From positions 124,001 through 188,000 of the forward strand of contig JAETPU010000002.1 of assembly GCA_021771035.1 (NCBI GenBank): a stretch of DNA of 64,000 nt, read 5' to 3'. This DNA is from Marvinbryantia formatexigens. GTDB taxonomy: Bacteria > Bacillota > Clostridia > Oscillospirales > Ruminococcaceae. This document shows positions 31,988 to 40,581 of the stretch, in pieces; the first letter of the stretch is position 1, and each line of letters opens with the position of its first letter. A model generated the notes under the pieces. The model was given only the letters and a program-made list of their open reading frames with translations, made no database searches and was not told the origin of the DNA. Both the position numbers and the translations under genes were made by a program.

Positions 31988-32938
31988 TTAAAAAATCGTC
32001 TCGGCGTACTCCATGCGCTCCATGATCCAGCTGTCAAAATAGGCTTCCAGTTCCGTTTGCAGGCCGCCCTTGGTAAAGCCCTTTAGAAATTCAACAAGAT
32101 AGTAGAAAAACATATGATAGCAGTAATAGGCGAGACGGCAGGGCTGCAGCTGGTAGTCTATCCTGTTTTTCCGAAGGGTTTTATTGAACAGGCAGACTGC
32201 CCACTGGCGGCAGCACATGACCCAGGCGTCCCGTTCCGGCGGGGCGTACATCACTTCGTCCCAGTCGGGGATGAAATACCCTCCCGCGCCGGACAGCAGG
32301 TTTCCTCCGGCGTCCCCGTGGGTGAAATAGAAATTGGACGTATCCTCCCCGCAGCGCTTCGCAAAGTACCCAAGCCTTGCGGCATAATGGCGCAGCAAAT
32401 CGCTCTTTTGCTCCAGGAAGGAGCAAGTATTCCGGGCCTGTACATCTGCGGCCTGTTCTTTCAGCTGCTCAAACCGGGAATAGAATTCGGACGCGATTGC
32501 GTCGGAGAACTCAGCCCGGGGGATGTCAAAACCCGGTTTTGACACGGCGTATAGTTTGCACAGCATTTCGTATTCCGGAATTTTCGTCGCGTCCGACTCA
32601 AGGTTTTCGCCGTCAATCCAGTCAAAGATGGCGAGAACTGCACTGCCGAACGCACAGTACAAGTCCCCTGACGTTGTTTTCACTATGGTACCGGCGAAAT
32701 CAATGCCTTTGGCGCATAGGTAATCGACCACCGCTAAGCTGTTGCGATACTTGATTTGATGCTGCGGGGAATGATCCAACTTGAGAAAATATCTGCCGTG
32801 TGCCATATCCATTCGCCATGTCTCACCGTAATAGCCGCGCTTTGCCGGAGTGATAGAGGCCGCCGAAAGGTTGTATTCCCGCTGTATCAATGCTTTCAGC
32901 CGGGCGATGTAAGCTTCATTCTGAGTATCGTTATGCAT
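31988..32938 (-). CDS. Aminoglycoside/spectinomycin phosphotransferase-like small-molecule kinase
   Basis: A 316-residue protein of the APH/choline-kinase fold. A Lys equivalent to the ATP-binding Lys is in GRYFLKLDH (about 53), the Brenner motif is FTHGDAGGNL (His207, Asp209, Asn213) and the metal-binding Asp is in IPDWDEV (about 225-227). It resembles spectinomycin-type APH(9) enzymes, but could phosphorylate another small molecule such as a sugar, choline or an amino alcohol. The ATG at 32938 follows AAGGAGG; 14 upstream residues are excluded. It has its own near-consensus promoter and follows the terminator of the LicC-like gene, so it is an independent unit. Confidence 0.75.
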   Translation of the reverse strand: MHNDTQNEAYIARLKALIQREYNLSAASITPAKRGYYGETWRMDMAHGRYFLKLDHSPQHQIKYRNSLAVVDYLCAKGIDFAGTIVKTTSGDLYCAFGSAVLAIFDWIDGENLESDATKIPEYEMLCKLYAVSKPGFDIPRAEFSDAIASEFYSRFEQLKEQAADVQARNTCSFLEQKSDLLRHYAARLGYFAKRCGEDTSNFYFTHGDAGGNLLSGAGGYFIPDWDEVMYAPPERDAWVMCCRQWAVCLFNKTLRKNRIDYQLQPCRLAYYCYHMFFYYLVEFLKGFTKGGLQTELEAYFDSWIMERMEYAETIF

Positions 32939-33000
32939 ACGGTTTCCCTCCTTGGTGCGTTCATTCCTGCCATTTTGCAAAAGCCTTCCTTTGTTGTTTC

Positions 33001-33029
33001 ATTCTAATCGCGGCGCACGGAAATGTCAA
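33001..33029 (-). promoter_or_regulatory. Near-consensus sigma-A promoter of the APH-like gene
   Basis: On the minus strand TTGACA (plus 33024-33029), 17-nt spacer, TAGAAT (plus 33001-33006), about 60 nt upstream of the start. Confidence 0.82.
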
Positions 33030-33033
33030 ACGA

Positions 33034-33095
33034 AAAAACGTCCTTTCTGAACTCCGGTGAGGCTTTAGCCGCCAGAGAACAGAAAGGACGCTGCT
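33034..33095 (-). terminator. Intrinsic terminator after the LicC-like gene
   Basis: CGTCCTTTCTG (33039-33049) pairs with CAGAAAGGACG (33080-33090); on the minus strand the stem runs directly into TTTTTT. Confidence 0.85.
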
Positions 33096-33112
33096 TTTTT
33101 GAGGATGTTTTC

Positions 33113-34003
33113 TCAGCAGTAGACAGAGTCCACCTGTTTGAGATCCTTATAGGTGTCAATTTCGATAATGTCGTCGAAGGTGCATTCCGTGACTCCGATT
33201 TTATAGTCGTTGATAAAGTATTCCAGCGCCACCTGATCCCAATAGCGCTCGTGCCCGCCCGGCATATCGTACACCTTTTTGATGTGCTCCGCCATTTTGG
33301 CGCCGTCGGTCTTGTCCCAGTAGGAGATGCCATACATATGGTGGCAGTTGGTGCCGCCCACCTTGAGCTTTTTGATGACGCCGTTTTTCACCTCAAAGCA
33401 CCAGTCGTTGGTAACCTCGGTGGGAACCGCCAGATAGTTGCTGGTATAGTGATATTTTTTCAGGATCTTCGGGTTATAGAGCACCAAATCGGCCTCCATG
33501 ATATACGCGTTTGAGAACTGGTAGCGCACGCACATGGCGGAGGAAATATTGTTGGACTCGTTGTAGGCGGGGTTCTCGATAAACTTAATCATGGGGTATT
33601 TATACGTCAGCTGATCGAACTGCTCGCCCAGATAGCCCCGCACAATGGTGATGTCCGTAATGCCCATCTCCAGAACCGCGTCCAAAAGGGTATCGATCAT
33701 ACGGGTTCCCTTGACCCGCACCAGGGGCTTGGGGGTATTGAGCGTTACCGGAACCAGCCTGGAACCAAAGCCCGCAGCAAAGAAGATGGCCCGCTTGACC
33801 CGGTAGGGCTCCAGGGCGTTGAGGCCCAGCTGGGTGATGCCGTCCTTATCCGCCATCCCGTTTTGTGCCAGCTTGGCAAGCAGCTTGTTGACGGTCGCCA
33901 CGCTGATTTGAGCCAGCTGGCCCAGCTGGCGCTGGGAGATGTGTTTTCCCCGGTTTTCTTCCAATAAAACAAGAAGGTCAAATTCTTTTCTGCTGAGTTC
34001 CAT
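33113..34003 (-). CDS. LicC-like cytidylyltransferase with N-terminal winged-helix domain
   Basis: A 296-residue protein. Residues 1-65 form a winged helix (EFDLLVLLEEN and ISVATVNKLLAKLAQNGM). From about 71 comes a nucleotidyltransferase domain with AAGFGSRLVPVTLNTPKPLV (76-95), the nucleotide-binding signature, and ENPAYNESNNISSAM followed by IMEADLVL with the catalytic Asp. It is most like LicC, which makes CDP-choline from CTP and phosphocholine, and its relatives that activate 2-aminoethylphosphonate as CMP-AEP. It is the last gene after an importer of the AEP/Fe type, suggesting that the imported compound is activated here. The HTH could be regulatory or structural. The substrate is not provable from sequence. 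Confidence 0.82.
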   Translation of the reverse strand: MELSRKEFDLLVLLEENRGKHISQRQLGQLAQISVATVNKLLAKLAQNGMADKDGITQLGLNALEPYRVKRAIFFAAGFGSRLVPVTLNTPKPLVRVKGTRMIDTLLDAVLEMGITDITIVRGYLGEQFDQLTYKYPMIKFIENPAYNESNNISSAMCVRYQFSNAYIMEADLVLYNPKILKKYHYTSNYLAVPTEVTNDWCFEVKNGVIKKLKVGGTNCHHMYGISYWDKTDGAKMAEHIKKVYDMPGGHERYWDQVALEYFINDYKIGVTECTFDDIIEIDTYKDLKQVDSVYC

Positions 34004-34098
34004 ATGGTATCGTTCCTCTCAATGATTAGTGGCACAGATAGTCGGCGCGATGCCTTCCAAAAGGGCGGCGTAATACCTGCCTCATCCGCGGCGGATTA

Positions 34099-35712
34099 TC
34101 AATCGGCGGATGGGATTTTGGCGCCGCCCGGCAATTCCTCTTTCCGGGCTTGCCGGTTCCTCAGGTAGGTGAGCAGGCATTTTACAAATACGTTGACTCC
34201 CAGGATGATAATGGAGACAAAGGCCGAGCACTCGATGAGCATCTGGGCCTCAAACTGAGTGATCATCAGGGAGATGGGCATGGTCCTTGTGGTGAACAGG
34301 AAGGAGACGGCGGAGATTGTCATCATACAGTTTACAAAGAAGTAGGAGAGCATCTCCAGGATGGTGCCCTTCATCTGCGGGATCAGCACATCCTTGAGCA
34401 GGTAAAAGCGGTTGACGCCCAGGGTGACTGCCACGGATTCCAGGTTTTTGTTCACCTTATTGAAGGAGTTATAGGCGATAAGATAGGGGGAGGAGAAGAA
34501 GTGGGTGAGATTGACCATGATCAGGATGGCCAGAGTGCCGTATAAAAAGCTCCCCTTATATACCAGGGCGTAGGATAATCCCAGCACCATGCCGGGAATT
34601 GCCATGGAGGTGATGGAGAACAGGTGCAGCGCCCTGGAGGATACCCCCGGTGTGCGCGCGGTGAGATAGGCGGTCAGATAGGAGATGACAGTGCCCAGAA
34701 CGGTGACAAAGGCGGCGATAATCAGCGCGTTGATGAGATAATTCCCGGCCCCCATCTGAAAGCTCTTGAGAATGTTGTCCAGGCTCAAGCTGATGTCCAC
34801 CGGGTACTTTTTCATCACAGACAGCAAACAGAAGGCCACGATAGGCAGCGCCACAAACAGGCACACCAAAATGCAGAAGCCCTTTGCCAGGGCGTCCCGA
34901 ACCTTATTTTTAGCGAGGTTCTTTTTGGCAACCACATAGGAATGCACCCCTCTGTCTTGGCAGAACAAATCGATGACAAAGGCCAGGGTGGCCGGGATTA
35001 ACAGGATAAGACCGATGACGCTGCCCTTATCGAAGTTGAGCAGGCCGATTACCTCCTCATACATCACAACCGGAAGGGTGGAGAATTTTCCGCCCACCAT
35101 CAGGGGCACGCCGTAGTCCGTAATAACAAGAGTAAACACCGCGAAGGCGATATTGATGAGCGGCTTGCGCAGATAGGGCAGGGTGATGCGCAGGAACTGG
35201 TTCACCTTCGGGATCCCCAGGATATCCGCGGCGTCGTAGGAGGAACAGTCCTCGTAGCGGATGACATCCAGCATCATCAGAAAAGCCACCGGGAAGGAGT
35301 ACAGCACGCTTCCCGTGAGCACGCCGCCAAAGCCGTAGATGGAAAAATCCAGCCCCAGAAGGTTGGTTAAAAACCCGTTTTGGCCAAACAGGATGACCAG
35401 CCCCATGCCGTGGGAGATGGAGGGAATGAGCATGGGCAGCGTCAAAAGGAAGGTGAGAAGGTTTTTATGCCTGATTTGGGAACGTTCGATACAAAACGCC
35501 AGAACCGTTGCCAGCACAAGCGATATGATTGTAGCACAAAACGCCAGTAAAAGCGAGTTTTTCAGGCCATTTTGGAACTGCTGGGAGGATAAAATCTGCC
35601 CCATATCGGCGTCCCCGATATTTCTGAGCATAAAGATGAGGGGTAAAAACACCGTCACCGCAAAAAAGGCAAAGAGGAACAGCTTGATGCCTGTCAGTTT
35701 TTTTTGTTTCAT
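34099..35712 (-). CDS. Fused double-domain ABC permease, 2-aminoethylphosphonate/Fe3+ type
   Basis: A 537-residue membrane protein with about twelve helices, made of two tandem MetI-like permease domains. EAA-like loops are seen as SSYDAADILGIPKVNQFLRITLP (first half) and ESVAVTLGVNRFYLLKDVLIP (second half). One protein thus forms the whole channel, as in the PhnU/FbpB class. It starts 15 nt after the ATPase stop; only a weak GGGGGG ribosome site is visible, so coupling is likely. AEP, Fe3+ and other small anions are all transported by this family; the neighbouring cytidylyltransferase favours a phosphonate or phospho-compound. Confidence 0.82.
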   Translation of the reverse strand: MKQKKLTGIKLFLFAFFAVTVFLPLIFMLRNIGDADMGQILSSQQFQNGLKNSLLLAFCATIISLVLATVLAFCIERSQIRHKNLLTFLLTLPMLIPSISHGMGLVILFGQNGFLTNLLGLDFSIYGFGGVLTGSVLYSFPVAFLMMLDVIRYEDCSSYDAADILGIPKVNQFLRITLPYLRKPLINIAFAVFTLVITDYGVPLMVGGKFSTLPVVMYEEVIGLLNFDKGSVIGLILLIPATLAFVIDLFCQDRGVHSYVVAKKNLAKNKVRDALAKGFCILVCLFVALPIVAFCLLSVMKKYPVDISLSLDNILKSFQMGAGNYLINALIIAAFVTVLGTVISYLTAYLTARTPGVSSRALHLFSITSMAIPGMVLGLSYALVYKGSFLYGTLAILIMVNLTHFFSSPYLIAYNSFNKVNKNLESVAVTLGVNRFYLLKDVLIPQMKGTILEMLSYFFVNCMMTISAVSFLFTTRTMPISLMITQFEAQMLIECSAFVSIIILGVNVFVKCLLTYLRNRQARKEELPGGAKIPSAD

Positions 35713-35727
35713 TCCCGCTGCCCCCCG

Positions 35728-36489
35728 CTATCCCACATATTTTTGCAGGGCTTCGATTTTGAGCTTAAGATTCTTGATTACGAAGTCCTGGACGTACTCA
35801 TTGGCAGGGCTGGCGATAATCCTCTCCGGAGTGTCGATTTGAACGACCTTGCCCTCGTCCATCACCAGGATCCGGTCGGACAGGGAGAAGGCCTCCTCCT
35901 GATCGTGGGTGATATAAATCATGGTGGTCTTAAACTGGCTCTGAATCCGCTTGAGCTCCGCGCGCAGGGTCAGGCGGGTGGCCACATCCAAGGCGCTCAG
36001 CGGCTCGTCCAAAAGGATAATCTGAGGGTTCATCGCCAGGGTCCTGGCAATGGCCACACGCTGCTGCTGGCCGCCGGAGAGCTTGTGGGGCTTTTTATCC
36101 CGGTGCTCCGCCAGGCCCAGCTGGTCGATGAGCTGCTGGGCAATTTCATTGGCGCGGGCTTTTTTCTCCGGGTCAAATTTGAGGGCATACCTGATATTCT
36201 CAAATACCGTCATATTCTGAAACAGGGCGTAATTCTGAAATACAATGCCCATTTGCCGCTTGGAAGGAGGGAGGGAGGCGATGTCTTTCCCCTCAAAGAG
36301 AATCTCCCCGGCGGTGGGCTCGCTCAGGCCTATCAGCAGGCGCAGGATTGTGGTTTTCCCACAGCCGGAGGGGCCCAGAATAGAGAGAAATTCCCCGCTT
36401 TTTACATCGAAGCTCACCTTATCCAAAACGGTTTTGCCGGAATAGATTTTGGTAAGCCCTTTTATTTCCAGTTTTTTATTGTCTGTCAT
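35728..36489 (-). CDS. ABC transporter ATP-binding protein (PhnT/PotA/FbpC type)
   Basis: A 253-residue ATPase. Walker A GPSGCGKTT, Q-loop VFQNYALFQNMTVFENI, signature LSGGQQQRVAIA, Walker B IILLDEPLSALD and H-loop YITHDQEEA are visible. It lacks the long C-terminal TOBE region of sugar ATPases. The start ATG follows AGAAAGGA at 8 nt. Second gene of the importer operon. Confidence 0.9.
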   Translation of the reverse strand: MTDNKKLEIKGLTKIYSGKTVLDKVSFDVKSGEFLSILGPSGCGKTTILRLLIGLSEPTAGEILFEGKDIASLPPSKRQMGIVFQNYALFQNMTVFENIRYALKFDPEKKARANEIAQQLIDQLGLAEHRDKKPHKLSGGQQQRVAIARTLAMNPQIILLDEPLSALDVATRLTLRAELKRIQSQFKTTMIYITHDQEEAFSLSDRILVMDEGKVVQIDTPERIIASPANEYVQDFVIKNLKLKIEALQKYVG

Positions 36490-36523
36490 TGTTGCAGTCC
36501 TTTCTCTGGCCGACCCAAGAGGA

Positions 36524-36553
36524 ACCGAGGTTCCGCTGACGCGGGACCTCGGT
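36524..36553 (-). promoter_or_regulatory. Intercistronic hairpin in the importer operon
   Basis: ACCGAGGTTCCGC pairs with GCGGGACCTCGGT (13 bp, one wobble), without a T run. Between binding protein and ATPase genes such stems often protect the upstream mRNA, giving more binding protein than ATPase. Confidence 0.55.
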
Positions 36554-36765
36554 ACACAATTGGAAAATAAACGTAACGGTGACCCTCCGCAGGGGCGTGC
36601 AAATCAAAATACCGGTGATAAGCGGCTGTCTTCGCCTTGTCCCCGGGAGGGCTGACGCAGGCAGTTTTTTTGGGGGAACTCGTAGGTGTAAGCGCCTGCT
36701 TCTCCCTTCAGTTGGGGAAAACTGAGATACCAAAGATTCAGCTGCCCGGTATTTTTATGCACGGA

Positions 36766-37746
36766 TTAGTGGTTCCACTTGGAGAGCAGATGCTCCTTGG
36801 TTGCAACCGCATCCTGGGTGGACATATCCGCATAGGGGATATCCTGGGGATAGTTGGCGATGGAAATTTCCTGATCCTTAAAAATTCTCTCGGGGACAAA
36901 GCGCTCCTTATCCATCCGTACTACTTCGGTAGAAAGATAGTCAAAAATTTCTTTTACAACCGGATTATTTTCCTTCCCCTTGACTATGGCAATACCACAG
37001 GTATTGTAAGGGGCGCCTTCCTGGAAGTAATGGAGACTCAAGGGAACATTTTTATTAAATTCTGCCACCGTCTGGAAGGTCATGCCCAGGCCGATGGCGG
37101 CCTCTCCCTGAACCAGGGCGTTGACTGGCCCGGAACCGGAGGTCGTGAACTGCAGGATGTTCTCGGAGAGCTTGTCAAAGTATTCGAAGGCCTTGTCCTC
37201 GCCCCAGGCGTTCACCAAGCTGAGCAGGAACATATAGCCGGTGCCGGAGGCCTTGGGGCTGGGCATGGAGATGAGCCCCTTATACTCGGGCTTGAGCAGA
37301 TCCTCATAGGAGGTGGGGACAGCCAAGCCCTTTTCCTTTAAAATATCCTCACGGATGGCAATGCAGCCGCTGTAACGCTCCCAGGGAAGATAGGTGTGAT
37401 CCGCCGGCAGCAGTTCGTCTAGATAGGCGCTGGTGTCATAGGAGCTCAGATCCGCCAGGATCCCGGAGTTCTGCTGCAGATACCCCACCTCAAGGCCCAA
37501 AACGATGTCGCAGTCCGTGCTGGTTCCCTCCGCCTTGAGCTTGGCGGCGTTGTTTCCGGTGGACATATACTGAAGCTGGATGTCATAATTCGGAAATTTT
37601 TCCTTGAGCATTTTGCTGATGGCCTCATTGCGGAACTCCTCGGAGCTGGAAAGGATCAGAACCTGGTTTTTATTGGAACCGCATCCGCCCAACAGCCCCA
37701 TCACCATCACGGCCAGCATAAGACAGGCTATTATTTTTTTCTTCAT
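36766..37746 (-). CDS. Substrate-binding lipoprotein, 2-aminoethylphosphonate/Fe3+ type
   Basis: A 326-residue lipoprotein: signal peptide with lipobox LLGGC (Cys about 22), then a type 2 periplasmic-binding fold with VLILSSSEEFRNEAISKML, a DCDIVLGLEV block and TSGSGPVNALVQGEAAIGLG. These blocks match the family that includes PhnS (AEP) and FbpA/AfuA (Fe3+). The paired tyrosines typical of Fe-binding members are not obvious, which mildly favours an organic ligand. The start ATG follows AGAGAGGA. First gene of the minus-strand operon; a weak TTGATT-N17-TATTTT promoter lies at plus 37873-37901. Confidence 0.82.
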   Translation of the reverse strand: MKKKIIACLMLAVMVMGLLGGCGSNKNQVLILSSSEEFRNEAISKMLKEKFPNYDIQLQYMSTGNNAAKLKAEGTSTDCDIVLGLEVGYLQQNSGILADLSSYDTSAYLDELLPADHTYLPWERYSGCIAIREDILKEKGLAVPTSYEDLLKPEYKGLISMPSPKASGTGYMFLLSLVNAWGEDKAFEYFDKLSENILQFTTSGSGPVNALVQGEAAIGLGMTFQTVAEFNKNVPLSLHYFQEGAPYNTCGIAIVKGKENNPVVKEIFDYLSTEVVRMDKERFVPERIFKDQEISIANYPQDIPYADMSTQDAVATKEHLLSKWNH

Positions 37747-38091
37747 TTCAGTTGTCCTCTCTTTCAGGGATTTGCCGGGCCGGTGCCAATGGGTTATGCA
37801 GAATACACAAGCCGGCGTCCATTGAATTTCTAAACGGTTCAGATAGAGTTTGAATGTTCGCTGTATTACAATAAAATATACTATATTTAACGATAAATCA
37901 AGAGATAAACCGAAATATTGTTATAATTTAAGAATTGTTATGATTCATTTTATAACAAATAAAAGCCCATTTCATTTTGTGGGATGCCATGGCGGCAGGC
38001 AAAAAAGCCCCCGCGGCGTGGCTGAAGGGGGTGCGTGCAGGCGGCGGGCGGCTGGAATTCCCTGTTCACAGGCACAAAAAATGGACGGATT

Positions 38092-38147
38092 TGTCGCAAA
38101 AGGTGTACTTTTTGCGACTTGTAAAAAGCGACATATTTTGCTACAAT
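38092..38147 (+). promoter_or_regulatory. Promoter with overlapping inverted repeat, surface-polymer operon
   Basis: Promoter TTGTAA (38119-38124), 17-nt spacer, TACAAT (38142-38147). Just upstream GTCGCAAAA (38092-38100) and TTTTTGCGAC (38109-38118) form an inverted repeat, and AAAAAGCGAC (38124-38133) repeats the half-site inside the spacer. This looks like a repressor or activator site. Confidence 0.6.
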
Positions 38148-38347
38148 ATATAACGAGTTTGTTACAAGTTGAGATAAATTTTAACAAATATCTCATAGAA
38201 TATCAGAGATTTTCCCCATTCTATAACGTACACCTAATACGATATTGTTCTATTTATACAAGAAGCGGAGGAGTCCCAAAGGCGGGAACAGGGAGAAGAG
38301 AGCGGGCCTGCTTTGGGCACGGGAATGTCAAATTTCTGATGATGAAA

Positions 38348-38382
38348 CCAGTTTGAAGCCTTACGTTCAAACTGGCGTTTTG
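38348..38382 (+). terminator. Terminator-like leader hairpin
   Basis: CCAGTTTGAA (38348-38357) pairs with TTCAAACTGG (38366-38375), followed by CGTTTTGTG. It lies between the promoter and the first gene and may attenuate the operon. Confidence 0.5.
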
Positions 38383-38455
38383 TGCCGGTGATTTCTGAAG
38401 CTTGATTTTTATCCAGATGAAGCCGGCACAATTCCGGAAAGGATGGTTCATAACT

Positions 38456-40192
38456 ATGCCAGAACAAGCAGCTCCCCAGAAAAAGCGGTTGGGAGCCCGG
38501 GAAAAACTCGCAGCCCTATGGACGGATAAACGGAGCTATCCGAAGCGGTTTTTGCTGGCGCTGATTGTCAGTTTTGCCGCGGCCTTTACCTTTTTGTTTT
38601 TTGGTCCAGTGGAAATTACCGCATCCAGCGCCAGTTCCCTAAACTTTACCTTGGCCTCGGTAACGCCTGTCCTGGCAGGGGTCTGCGCGGTCTCCACCGT
38701 CGTTTTGGCGGCTGTATTGGCGCTGCTGCGGGGGAAAATCTTTAACTATCTGGTAACCGGGGTGTTTTCCCTGACGCTGTGCGGGTATATTCAGGGCAAT
38801 ATCCTCAACGGCAGCCTGGGAGCGCTCACCGGAGACGCCATTTTGTGGCAGACGAAAAAGGCCTCCCTGCTCATCAATCTGCTGGTATGGCTGGTTGTGT
38901 TCCTGATTCCCTACCTGGTTTTGTATTTGAGCAGGAAAATCTGGAAAAATGCGCTGCGGTTTGTCTCTCTGGCGCTGGTTGTCATGCAGGGCGTGGCGCT
39001 CATCACCATCGCGGCGGGAGGAGCCTTCTCTGCCACAAAGGAGCAGCACAACATCCTGACAACGGACAATATGTTTACCTACTCCTCAAAGAGCAATACC
39101 CTGATTTTTGTGCTGGACAGGCTGGATTATGATTTTATCGAGGAAATCCTCAGTGTGGATGAGGACTTTTTCAGCCCGCTGACGGGCTTTACCCAATATA
39201 CCAACGCCATTTCAGAGCTGGCCCGCACAAAGCCGGCCATCAACTATATGCTCACGGGGCGCGATGATCTCATCTATCAAATTCCCCAGGAGGAGTATTT
39301 CGAGAAGTCCTGGGAGAATGGGGAGAAGAACATCCTGAGAGATCTTCACAATAAGGATTTCCAGGTGGATATCTACACAGAAATTTCCAGTATGCTGGGG
39401 CGGGGCGACAGCACCAGGGACTATGTGGACAACCTGCAGGCGCAGAACGCCAAGCTCAACTATCCGGGGGTTGTGGAGCAGCTGGCTTACCTGTCGGCTT
39501 ACCGGTATGCGCCGGTGGCCCTCAAGCCATTCTTCTGGTGCTATACCGACGATGTGAACAAGGGCTCCTTTTACAACAGCAAGGAATATATTCTGGACGA
39601 GGTGTCCTACAAGCACGGCATTGACCGGTTTGAGACCAGGGACAGTGCCGGGGCCTTCAAGTTTTATCATTTCAACGGTTCCCATCCGCCCTATTATGTG
39701 GACGAAAACGGAGAGCACGACAGCCGCGGAACCTCCAGCTATGCACAGACAAAGGGGAATTTCAGAATCCTCTTTGAGGCCTTTTCTAAGATGAAGGAGA
39801 TGGGGATCTACGAAAACACCTCCATCATCATCACAGCGGATCATGGGGATCCGGTTGCAGACGATATCCCGGTGCAAAAGGCCACCCGGATCGGCTTTTT
39901 CTATAAGCCGGCGGGCGCCTCTGAGGAGCCTCTGCAGCTTTCCAATGCGCCGGTTTCCCTGCGGAATATTCCCGCTACAGTGGCAAAATCAGCCGGACTT
40001 GAGTATGAGAAGTACGGGGTTCCCATTGACGAGGTGCCGCAGGATGCCATGGTTGTCCGGACATTCTATAAGAGCGTGATGGACGGCTCCCATGAGAAGG
40101 AGCTCCATGTCTATGACGTGATAGGGGATGCCGGAAACTTTGAGAACTGGCGCTGCAATGAAATCCGGCCCATACCCAACCCTTACTACTAA
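38456..40192 (+). CDS. Membrane phosphotransferase of the sulfatase/alkaline-phosphatase superfamily
   Basis: A 578-residue protein: five transmembrane helices in the first 210 residues, then an extracellular catalytic domain. Metal and catalytic features are NTLIFVLDRLDYDF (Asp about 221), ARTKPAINYMLTG with the likely nucleophile Thr near 258, HFNGSHPPYY (about 404) and ITADHGDP (about 460). This is the plan of LtaS, EptA and other enzymes moving phosphoglycerol, phosphoethanolamine or similar groups between lipid and polymer. The ATG at 38456 is chosen because GGAAAGGA precedes it by 12 nt. First gene of a four-gene operon with a small membrane protein, a signal peptidase and a YidC-TagF fusion. 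Confidence 0.8.
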   Translation: MPEQAAPQKKRLGAREKLAALWTDKRSYPKRFLLALIVSFAAAFTFLFFGPVEITASSASSLNFTLASVTPVLAGVCAVSTVVLAAVLALLRGKIFNYLVTGVFSLTLCGYIQGNILNGSLGALTGDAILWQTKKASLLINLLVWLVVFLIPYLVLYLSRKIWKNALRFVSLALVVMQGVALITIAAGGAFSATKEQHNILTTDNMFTYSSKSNTLIFVLDRLDYDFIEEILSVDEDFFSPLTGFTQYTNAISELARTKPAINYMLTGRDDLIYQIPQEEYFEKSWENGEKNILRDLHNKDFQVDIYTEISSMLGRGDSTRDYVDNLQAQNAKLNYPGVVEQLAYLSAYRYAPVALKPFFWCYTDDVNKGSFYNSKEYILDEVSYKHGIDRFETRDSAGAFKFYHFNGSHPPYYVDENGEHDSRGTSSYAQTKGNFRILFEAFSKMKEMGIYENTSIIITADHGDPVADDIPVQKATRIGFFYKPAGASEEPLQLSNAPVSLRNIPATVAKSAGLEYEKYGVPIDEVPQDAMVVRTFYKSVMDGSHEKELHVYDVIGDAGNFENWRCNEIRPIPNPYY

Positions 40193-40281
40193 GAAAAAAT
40201 TTTCCCGGCGGCATTTGCATCCGGAAAAGGAGACCTGGCCCGGCACAGCCGGATTATTACTGTAAGAGAGGACTGTTTCAA

Positions 40282-40581
40282 ATGAAAAAACTCATGAACC
40301 TGGCGGTATTTACCCTGTTTTTCGGCCTGGGGGCGGTGCTGTTTTCCCTGACTGCAAACGCCTATATCGACCCGTCCGCCATGACCTACATTGTGCAAAT
40401 CCTGGTGGGTATCGTGATTGCCGGCGGCGCGGCCTTCGCTTTCTATTTTAAGAGGATCAGCCGCTGGTTTCAGAGAAAATTCAAAAAGAACGGCACAGCG
40501 GTTGAGGATGCCAATGTGCCGGGCAACGATGATTTGAATGAGGCGGACGAGTTTGACGAGTTCGACGATGAGGACGAATAA
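40282..40581 (+). CDS. Small membrane protein with YIDPSAMTYIVQ motif
   Basis: A 99-residue protein with a signal peptide or first helix (LAVFTLFFGLGAVLFSL), the conserved AYIDPSAMTYIVQILVG stretch leading into a second helix, a basic KRISRWFQRKFKK segment and a very acidic tail (EADEFDEFDDEDE). I recall the IDPSAMTYIVQ motif in short proteins beside surface-polymer enzymes in Firmicutes; its function is unknown. The start ATG follows AGAGAGGA. Its end overlaps the next gene by 14 nt. It is probably a partner of the transferase upstream. Confidence 0.75.
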   Translation: MKKLMNLAVFTLFFGLGAVLFSLTANAYIDPSAMTYIVQILVGIVIAGGAAFAFYFKRISRWFQRKFKKNGTAVEDANVPGNDDLNEADEFDEFDDEDE

